Source: Paraburkholderia kirstenboschensis
Lineage (GTDB): Bacteria; Pseudomonadota; Gammaproteobacteria; Burkholderiales; Burkholderiaceae
Direction of reading: 5' to 3'
Assembly (NCBI RefSeq): GCF_904848585.1
Contig: NZ_CAJHCR010000013.1
Span: forward strand, 1-64,000
Length of the DNA: 64,000 bases
Each line of letters starts with the position of its first letter. Positions within the stretch are counted from its first letter, which is position 1. The translations under genes and the position numbers were made by a program. Positions 58,303 through 64,000 of the stretch are shown here, one piece after another. A model generated the notes under the pieces. The model did not search any database, was not told the DNA's origin, and saw only the letters and a program-made list of their open reading frames with translations.

Positions 58303-59184
58303 TCACGATGTGCGATGCACACGCCGCAGAAAGTCGAGCGTCAACGTGGCGATCTCGTCAGTCGCCTCCTCGAGCGCGAAGTGGCCCGCATCGAGCACAT
58401 GCACTTCCGCGTCCGGAACATCGCGCTGGTAAGCATGCGCGCCCGACACCGTGAACGACGGATCGTATTTGCCCCACGTCACGAGCGTCGGCGGCTGGTG
58501 CTCCCGCAACCAGGCCTGCCAGCGCGGATAGGATTCCAGATTCGTGCGGTAGTCGTAGAAGAGGTCGGTCTGGATCGCAGCCTGTCCGGGGCGCGCCAGA
58601 AAGTGTTGCTCGTCGCGCCAGTTGTCCGGATCGTAGCGTTGTGGATCGGGACTCGTGCCCACGTGGCGCAGCTTCAATGCATCCGGCGACGCGAGATTGA
58701 GCCATAAGCGGTCTTCGTGCTGGGCGCGGTCTTTCCAGAACGCTTTGCGCGTTTCCCACAACGGTCCGAGCCCCTCTTCATGCGCGACAGCGTTCTGGAC
58801 CACGATGCCGGTCACTTTCTCCGGTCTCGCCATCGCAAGACGGAATCCCACCGGGCCGCCGTAGTCGGCCATGAAGAGGACATAACGATCGAGCTTGAGC
58901 GCGTCGGTGAACTGTTCGATGGATCGCGCGAGATTGTCGAACGTGTACGCGTAGCGATCCGGCAGGGGAGCTTCGCTGTTGCCGAAGCCCGGATAGTCCG
59001 GTGCGATCAGATGAAACTCGCGCGCGAGAAACGGCATCAGCGGTTCGTACATGCGCGAGGATGACGGAAAGCCATGCAGCAGCAGAACAGTCGGTGCATC
59101 TTTCGGGCCGGCTTCGCGATAGAAAATATCGACGCCATCCACGTTGACGGTCGGATAGCGGAAGGTAGAGCGGGTTGCGTCCAT
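58303..59184 (-). CDS. alpha/beta hydrolase (haloalkane dehalogenase/epoxide hydrolase-like)
   Basis: A 293-residue alpha/beta-hydrolase. Oxyanion region HGFPSSSRMY (residues 37-46) precedes the nucleophile elbow FMADYGGPVGF, where D107 stands in place of Ser. An aspartate nucleophile is typical of haloalkane dehalogenases and epoxide hydrolases; a C-terminal GHFALEE histidine completes the catalytic residues. TGGAGGAC precedes ATG 59184. It lies 29 bp after an MFS gene on the same strand, so the two form an operon. Confidence 0.86.
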   Translation of the reverse strand: MDATRSTFRYPTVNVDGVDIFYREAGPKDAPTVLLLHGFPSSSRMYEPLMPFLAREFHLIAPDYPGFGNSEAPLPDRYAYTFDNLARSIEQFTDALKLDRYVLFMADYGGPVGFRLAMARPEKVTGIVVQNAVAHEEGLGPLWETRKAFWKDRAQHEDRLWLNLASPDALKLRHVGTSPDPQRYDPDNWRDEQHFLARPGQAAIQTDLFYDYRTNLESYPRWQAWLREHQPPTLVTWGKYDPSFTVSGAHAYQRDVPDAEVHVLDAGHFALEEATDEIATLTLDFLRRVHRTS

Positions 59185-59213
59185 GGTTGGTCCTCCAGTC
59201 TGAGAGTACGGTT

Positions 59214-60467
59214 TCAGGTCTGATGCTCGCTTGCGGGTGGTGCGGGCGGTGCAGGTTGTGCGGATGCCGGCGTCTGCAGCGCATGCAGAGCACCGGCCGC
59301 CACGGCGAACAGGGCGGCGGCGACACACACGCCCGTCCAGTGTCCATGCGCCCACGCCGGTCCGGCGAGCAGCGCGCCGATTGCGCTGCCGACGAAAAAA
59401 AGTCCAGTGAAGAGGCCGTTCACGCGGCCGCGCACATGCGGGTTCAGCAGGTTGACCGCGCGGCGCCCCAGCGCCTGATCGCCGATCACGCCGAGGTCGA
59501 GCAGCAGTGCAGCGACGACTAGCAGCGCCAGCGAAGCGGCAGGAGACAAGCGGTCGCTTCCTCCGAGTAGCGCGATTCCGGCCGCGAACGCGACGATCGT
59601 GTGGAAGGCGATCGTGCTTTGCCGGTCGAAACCTCGATCGCCGAGGCGTCCCGCAACCGGCGCGATGATCGTGCTGCCCGCGCCGGCGAGCGCGAACAGC
59701 CCGATGCCGGTATGACCGAGGCGAAGCGGCGCGCTCGCGAGCTTCAGTGCGACGCTGGTCCAGAACAGGTTGAACGACACCATCAGCAGGCCCTGATAGA
59801 GCGCGCGGCGCCGCAGCACGGGCTCGTCGCGAATCAGATGCAGCAGCGAGCCGATCAGGGCCGCATACGAGCTACGGTGCACTGGACGCCGTTCCGGTAC
59901 ATGCGTCCAGAGCCACGCGGTCATCGTTGCGAGCGCGGCAGCGTCGATTGCATAGTAGCTGCGCCAGCCGAACGCGCTGGCGATCAGACTCGCCGCCGGC
60001 CTCGACAGCAGCACGCCGAGCATCAGCCCGCTCATCACGTCGCCGACCACGCGACCGCGATCCGCCTCCTGCGCCTGCGAAGCGACTACCGGCACGAGCA
60101 TCTGGATTGCGCTCGACGTCAAGCCGACGAAGAACGACGCGATCAGGAATGCTACCGGCTCGCGGGCGGCGGCGACCACGGTCAACGACACCACCTGCGC
60201 GCCGAGTGTCGCGATGATGAGCCGGCGGTTCGGCAACAGATCGACGAGCGGTACCAGAAGCAGCAGCCCGGCGGAGTAGCCGGCGAGCGTAAGCATGGTC
60301 ACGAGGTTGGCCCACCGGCCGAGTCCCACCGAGGTGGCGAGATCGTTGACCAATCCCTGCGACGCGTACAGACCCAGTACCGCGATGCCTACGGCAATCG
60401 CATAAGGTCGCGTAGAAATGCGCGCCGACGCCGCGACGCCGGCTGGATTCAGTTCATTCGCTGACAT
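59214..60467 (-). CDS. MFS permease
   Basis: A 417-residue 12-helix permease with LVPLVDLLPNRRLIIATLGAQ and RGRVVGDVMSGLMLGVLLSRP, again the YnfM-like branch. ATG 60467 is favoured because GGAG lies about 9 nt upstream, with ATG 60473 as an alternative. It is divergent from a LysR gene, 94 bp away, and followed by the alpha/beta hydrolase gene. It may import or export the hydrolase substrate. Confidence 0.86.
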   Translation of the reverse strand: MSANELNPAGVAASARISTRPYAIAVGIAVLGLYASQGLVNDLATSVGLGRWANLVTMLTLAGYSAGLLLLVPLVDLLPNRRLIIATLGAQVVSLTVVAAAREPVAFLIASFFVGLTSSAIQMLVPVVASQAQEADRGRVVGDVMSGLMLGVLLSRPAASLIASAFGWRSYYAIDAAALATMTAWLWTHVPERRPVHRSSYAALIGSLLHLIRDEPVLRRRALYQGLLMVSFNLFWTSVALKLASAPLRLGHTGIGLFALAGAGSTIIAPVAGRLGDRGFDRQSTIAFHTIVAFAAGIALLGGSDRLSPAASLALLVVAALLLDLGVIGDQALGRRAVNLLNPHVRGRVNGLFTGLFFVGSAIGALLAGPAWAHGHWTGVCVAAALFAVAAGALHALQTPASAQPAPPAPPASEHQT

Positions 60468-60561
60468 GGACATGCGCTCCGGCAAAAAACCATGCTCTGA
60501 ATGCTACCCGCGCATTCGTGATAGATAATCAGGCTGCAAACTGACTCTTTCTCCCATAAAA

Positions 60562-61464
60562 ATGGATAATGGATCGTTACGCGACCTCGAAACCTTCGTC
60601 GCTATAGCGGAAGAGGGCAACCTTACTGCCGCTGCACGAAGGCTCGACAAGTCGTTGCAGGCGGTTAGCCGCTCGCTGCAGGTGCTGGAGCGCGAGGCAG
60701 GCACGCTGCTCGTCGCGCGTACCACCCGTCAGTGTCGGCTCACCACTGCAGGCGAGAAGTTCTACGCGCGCATCAAGCAGGTGCTCGGCGATCTTGCGAT
60801 GGCGCGCGCTGAACTCGCCGACTACGCGACCGCCGTGTCGGGGCGTTTGCGTATCTGCGGTCCGACGCTCTTCGGTCCGCGCTATATCGCGCCGCTGCTG
60901 GCGGCGTTTCTCGAGCGCTATCCCGAACTCACGGCGTCGCTGGATCTTTCCGAGGAGTACGACGACCCCGCGACGACCGGTGCGGACGTCACAATCCGTA
61001 TCGGTGAGACGCCTGACTCGAATCTGATCGCGCGGCGGCTCGGCACGATCCGTCGCGTGACGTTCGCCTCGCCTGCTTATCTGGAAGCGCGCGGGCGTCC
61101 GGCGCGGCCTGCGGATCTCAAGCAGCACGATTGCGTGGTGCGTTCGGCGCTGCCGGAGGCCTCGCTGTGGCGTTACCGCAGCAAACGCGGCGAGGACGAG
61201 TCGGTGCAGGTGCGCGGCCGCTTCGAAAGCAACAGCACGGCGGCGCTGAACGACGCGGTAGCGAGTGGTCTCGGCATCGGCCGGGCCGCGTACTGGCAGA
61301 TCGGCGACCTCGTGCAGCAGCGCCGCGTGGAACTTGTTCTGACCGACTACGAACTGTCTCCGCTGCCGTTGCAGGCGCTATGGCTACCCACGCGGCGTCT
61401 GCCCGCGCGCACGCGTCTGTTCGTGGAGTTTCTGGCGGCGCGGCTGGAAAGCGTCGCCTTATAG
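60562..61464 (+). CDS. LysR-type transcriptional regulator
   Basis: A 300-residue LysR protein with helix-turn-helix GNLTAAARRLDKSLQAVSRSL and a C-terminal effector domain with GLGIGRAAYWQIGDLVQQRR. The DNVQ-type LysR opening METFVAIAEEGNL (here LETFVAIAEEGNL) is standard. It is divergent from the MFS/hydrolase operon, its probable target. Confidence 0.88.
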   Translation: MDNGSLRDLETFVAIAEEGNLTAAARRLDKSLQAVSRSLQVLEREAGTLLVARTTRQCRLTTAGEKFYARIKQVLGDLAMARAELADYATAVSGRLRICGPTLFGPRYIAPLLAAFLERYPELTASLDLSEEYDDPATTGADVTIRIGETPDSNLIARRLGTIRRVTFASPAYLEARGRPARPADLKQHDCVVRSALPEASLWRYRSKRGEDESVQVRGRFESNSTAALNDAVASGLGIGRAAYWQIGDLVQQRRVELVLTDYELSPLPLQALWLPTRRLPARTRLFVEFLAARLESVAL

Positions 61465-61553
61465 TACGGCGGCGCCGATCAGGCAATCAGCCTTGTGCCT
61501 TCCGCAGCCGTTAGGCTAGTCTCGTACGAGCACCAGATGGATTTTGCACTTCG

Positions 61554-61584
61554 GGAATAAAAGTGACACGCCGGCAGTCTGCTG
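61554..61584 (+). promoter_or_regulatory. ECF sigma promoter of the sigma/anti-sigma operon
   Basis: GGAATAAA (61554-61561), 12-bp spacer, GCAGTCTGCTG (61574-61584). The same pattern with identical spacing precedes the metallophosphoesterase gene, so this is probably the autoregulated promoter of the sigma factor. The ATG is 43 bp downstream. Confidence 0.75.
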
Positions 61585-61626
61585 TTGGTCGGTCACACTT
61601 TGCCGTTACAGCAGGGATTCCGAGAG

Positions 61627-62166
61627 ATGGCCGATCCGATTACCGTGCAGCGCTTCGAGAAGCTCGTGTTAGTTCATATGAATTCGGCCTTCAACGTTGC
61701 GCGTTGGCTCACGCATAACGACCAGGATGCACAGGACGTGGTCCAGGAGGCGTACCTTCGCGCGTTCAGGTTCTTTGGCGGATTTCGCGGGGATGACGCG
61801 CGCGCGTGGCTCTTGAGCATCGTGCGTAATACCTTCTACACGTGGTACCTCCAGAACCGGAGTCACACGGCAGATACCACGATGTTCGAGGAAGAAATGC
61901 ATAGCCTCGAAACCGGCGCCGCTGATCGGGACGACGGTCCGGAAGCCGTACTGATCCGCAGCCAAAGCCGGAAACGGGTGCACAAGGCATTGCAGAGTCT
62001 GAGCCTGGAGTATCGCGAAGTGATCGTGCTGCGCGAACTGGAAGACTTGTCGTACAAGGAGATTGCGGCCATCGTGGGCATTCCGATGGGCACTGTGATG
62101 TCTCGCCTCGGGCGCGGGCGCCGGCAACTCGCATTACTGCTCGCACCGACGGATGAGGAGGCATGA
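61627..62166 (+). CDS. ECF-type RNA polymerase sigma factor
   Basis: A 179-residue group 4 sigma factor. Region 2 includes NVARWLTHNDQDAQDVVQEAYLRAF (about residues 22-48) and RAWLLSIVRNTFYTWY; region 4 includes LSLEYREVIVLRELEDLSYKEI and IPMGTVMSRLGRGRRQL. ATG 61627 is the likely start; an upstream in-frame ATG at 61585 adds 14 residues. The gene overlaps the anti-sigma gene by 4 bp. It recognises, by inference, the GGAATAAA-N12-GCAGTCT promoter found before itself and before the downstream phosphoesterase gene. Confidence 0.94.
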   Translation: MADPITVQRFEKLVLVHMNSAFNVARWLTHNDQDAQDVVQEAYLRAFRFFGGFRGDDARAWLLSIVRNTFYTWYLQNRSHTADTTMFEEEMHSLETGAADRDDGPEAVLIRSQSRKRVHKALQSLSLEYREVIVLRELEDLSYKEIAAIVGIPMGTVMSRLGRGRRQLALLLAPTDEEA

Positions 62167-62954
62167 TGGATCACGAACAGGCGTTGCAACTGCTGCCAGG
62201 CTATATCGACGAGGAACTGAGCCTGTCGGAGTCGCTTGATTTCGAACGCCACCTCGCAACCTGCGAGGAATGCCGACGGATTTACGAGCAAGATCGTCAG
62301 GTCAACGCGCAGCTCAGGCAGGCGGATTTGCGCATGGATGCACCGCCGGAGCTGGTGAAACGGATCAAGGCTGCGCTGCCGGGGCCCCCCTCGCTCTGGC
62401 AACGGCTGCGCGATCGGTTCGGCGGGCGGTCCGCGGGCCGGTCGCTCGGTTGGTCACCGGTTGGCGCGATGGTGTTGAGCATTGTCGCGCTAGTGGGAGG
62501 CGCGAGTCTGTTCGTCGCGGCGCCCTCCGGCGAGACGCGCCTGACGGAGGAACTCGTCGACAGTCATGTTCGCTCATTGCAGGTCAACCACCTCTCCGAC
62601 GTGATCTCAACGGACCGGCATACGGTCAAGCCCTGGTTCGACGGGAAGCTCGATTTCGCGCCGCCAGTAGTCGACCTCGCGCAGCAGGGGTATCCGCTGA
62701 TCGGTGGCCGGCTCGATTATCTTAACGGCCGGTCGGTTGCGGTGATGGTGTATCGCTACAAGTTGCACCCGGTCAATCTTTACGTGTGGCCAGGTAACGA
62801 TGCAGGCGCTCCGCCGCCGCGCATTTACGAGGAGAAGGGTTATCACGTCGCCCACTGGAGCGTCGCGGGGATGAATTACTGGGCGATCACCGACGCCGGT
62901 AAAGCGGAACTGAACGGCTTCATAACGACTCTGCTTGCGCATCCCGCTTCGTAG
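62163..62954 (+). CDS. transmembrane zinc-finger anti-sigma factor
   Basis: A 263-residue anti-sigma factor. The N-terminal zinc-binding motif H30-x3-C34-x2-C37 (FERHLATCEECRRI) is the ZAS type that holds the ECF sigma. A membrane helix lies near 98-120 (GAMVLSIVALVGGASLFVAA), and the periplasmic part ends in a conserved domain with DYLNGRSVAVMVYRYKLHPV and NYWAITDAGK. Its start overlaps the sigma stop, giving coupled translation. The periplasmic domain probably senses the signal that frees the sigma factor; it is not one of the well known RseA-like sensors. Confidence 0.9.
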   Translation: MMDHEQALQLLPGYIDEELSLSESLDFERHLATCEECRRIYEQDRQVNAQLRQADLRMDAPPELVKRIKAALPGPPSLWQRLRDRFGGRSAGRSLGWSPVGAMVLSIVALVGGASLFVAAPSGETRLTEELVDSHVRSLQVNHLSDVISTDRHTVKPWFDGKLDFAPPVVDLAQQGYPLIGGRLDYLNGRSVAVMVYRYKLHPVNLYVWPGNDAGAPPPRIYEEKGYHVAHWSVAGMNYWAITDAGKAELNGFITTLLAHPAS

Positions 62955-63171
62955 CCGCAGCGCTGCACGCGCGTTGTAATCGCAGGGGCGCGACGGAATC
63001 CCGGCCATTGCGTTGTTGCGCCGGTCGTCGTGAACATTCCGAAACGGAACGCGTATTGTCAAACGGATCTTTATTATTTCGGGTTACTAAAGATTGTGAC
63101 GTGCAACACGCCTCTGTTGTGCAATGAAGTGCTGAATTGCGGCATCCCCAATGCGACGCAGCGACCGCCAT

Positions 63172-63202
63172 GGAATAAATCACATTCCCCCGCAGTCTAC
63201 TG
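63172..63202 (+). promoter_or_regulatory. ECF sigma promoter of the metallophosphoesterase gene
   Basis: GGAATAAA (63172-63179), 12-bp spacer, GCAGTCTACTG (63192-63202). It matches the sigma operon promoter in 18 of 19 element bases with identical spacing and lies 59 bp before ATG 63262. Confidence 0.75.
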
Positions 63203-63261
63203 ATTGAACGCAGCCGGCTGGTCCAGCCGCCTGCCTCATCAATCTCCATTGTGAGGTGAAT

Positions 63262-64000
63262 ATGTCGTCAGATCATCCATCCGATCCGTCGCGCCGGGGC
63301 GTACTTAAATGTTTAGCGTTCGGTGGCGTGGGCACCGTGTTTGTATTAACCGGCGGTGTTCTTTTGCCGGTAGATTTGGCCCTCGCGGCCACACCCAAGG
63401 ACGCTTCAGCAGGCTCGGGAGGAGTCCCGCTCTTCCTGCAGATCAGCGACTCACACATTGGCTTCAAAAAGGAAGCGAATCCGGACGTCGCGGGCACGCT
63501 CAAGCAGACAATTGATTTCGTCAACGCAATGCCCGTTAAACCGGCGCTGACGATTCATACAGGCGACATCACGCATCTTTCGAAGCCTGAGGAGTTCGAC
63601 CTCGCGGCGCAGCTGATGTCGGGCCTGAACATTACCGAACTGCACACCGTGCCGGGCGAGCACGATGTTACCGATGGACCCGGGGCGGAGTATTTCAAAC
63701 GTTTCGGTCAAGCGTCGGACAACAAGGGTTACTACAGCTTCGACCACAGTGGCGTGCATTTTGTTGGTCTCGTCAACGTAATGCACTTCAAGACTAATGG
63801 CCTGGGAAGCCTGGGCGACGAGCAACTCGAGTGGCTGGAGAAAGATCTGAAGGGCCGCTCTTCGAGTACGCCGATCGTGGTCTTCGCGCACATGCCGATG
63901 TGGACGATCTACGAACCGTGGGGTTGGGGTACTGGCGATGCGGGACAGGCTATGAGTTATCTGAAGCGCTTCGGGTCGGTGACCGTGCTAAACGGCCATA
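63262..64000 (+). CDS. Tat-exported metallophosphoesterase (partial)
   Basis: The first 246 residues of a calcineurin-like phosphoesterase that runs off the right edge. A twin-arginine signal (PSRRGVLKCLAF, residues 9-20) is followed by a hydrophobic core and mature domain from about 43. Metal motifs are D63-x-H65 (ISDSHIG), G-D102 (HTGDITH), G-E133-H134-D (VPGEHDVTD) and FAHMPMW near 217. The usual GNHD asparagine is replaced by glutamate, an odd change in a metal-binding residue. Start ATG 63262 has GAGGTG upstream. It lies 307 bp after the anti-sigma gene but carries its own ECF promoter, so it is probably the main effector of that sigma factor. Confidence 0.9.
   Translation, partial: MSSDHPSDPSRRGVLKCLAFGGVGTVFVLTGGVLLPVDLALAATPKDASAGSGGVPLFLQISDSHIGFKKEANPDVAGTLKQTIDFVNAMPVKPALTIHTGDITHLSKPEEFDLAAQLMSGLNITELHTVPGEHDVTDGPGAEYFKRFGQASDNKGYYSFDHSGVHFVGLVNVMHFKTNGLGSLGDEQLEWLEKDLKGRSSSTPIVVFAHMPMWTIYEPWGWGTGDAGQAMSYLKRFGSVTVLNGH

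Overview
The window is GC-rich and densely coded. It looks like a chromosome piece from a Paraburkholderia/Caballeronia-type betaproteobacterium (Burkholderiaceae). The reasons are the sdhCD pair, a classic Burkholderia trimeric porin, a second type II dehydroquinase, many LysR-type regulators next to single catabolic genes, and sigma-54 activators driving metabolic genes. No rRNA, tRNA, CRISPR array, prophage or intact insertion sequence was seen. Genus assignment is inference from gene style only.

Layout. 1-1.7 kb: 5' part of the succinate dehydrogenase operon with a divergent LysR gene. 1.7-7.7 kb: a compact quinoprotein alcohol-oxidation module. It contains a PQQ alcohol dehydrogenase with the Asp-x-Asp signature of lanthanide enzymes, a protein fusing an MxaJ/XoxJ-like domain to cytochrome c, an unannotated 24-residue pqqA, and an AcoR-type sigma-54 activator. 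A sigma-54 promoter lies before the dehydrogenase and another before pqqA. 7.9-11.1 kb: small genes, an MFS permease and a gene-poor stretch. 11.2-15.4 kb: an operon of a sigma-54 AAA+ regulator with a C-terminal TPR-like half, a DUF917 protein and an Asp/Glu/hydantoin-type racemase. 16-18 kb: RcnB-like metal protein and membrane proteins. 18.1-24.5 kb: a likely lysine/pipecolate/2-aminoadipate degradation cluster (LysR, DUF1338 2-oxoadipate dioxygenase, aminoadipate semialdehyde dehydrogenase, FAD amine oxidase, aminotransferase). 24.6-28.4 kb: MFS, DapA-family lyase and LacI repressor with two LacI operators.

30-40 kb: porin, chemoreceptor with a sigma-28 promoter, nhaR, CBS protein, Tim44-like protein, YejA-like peptide-binding protein, hybrid histidine kinase. 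40.7-44.7 kb: two-partner secretion pair (TpsA with GLUG repeats, TpsB). 44.9-50.7 kb: cupin, GNAT and XRE-cupin genes, AraC regulator, two SDRs and a LysR. 50.7-53.6 kb: dehydroquinase, MHS transporter and IclR, a probable quinate/shikimate uptake unit. 53.6-61.5 kb: PRISE-type reductase, a cardiolipin synthase-like protein with an apparent internal deletion, two MFS permeases with HxlR and LysR neighbours, and an alpha/beta hydrolase. 61.6-64 kb: ECF sigma factor, zinc-finger anti-sigma factor and a Tat-exported metallophosphoesterase cut by the window end; the sigma operon and the phosphoesterase share one promoter motif.

The strongest candidates for a little-described system are the quinoprotein module at 1.8-7.7 kb, the ECF/phosphoesterase regulon at 61.5-64 kb, and the TPR-regulator/DUF917/racemase operon at 11.2-15.4 kb.
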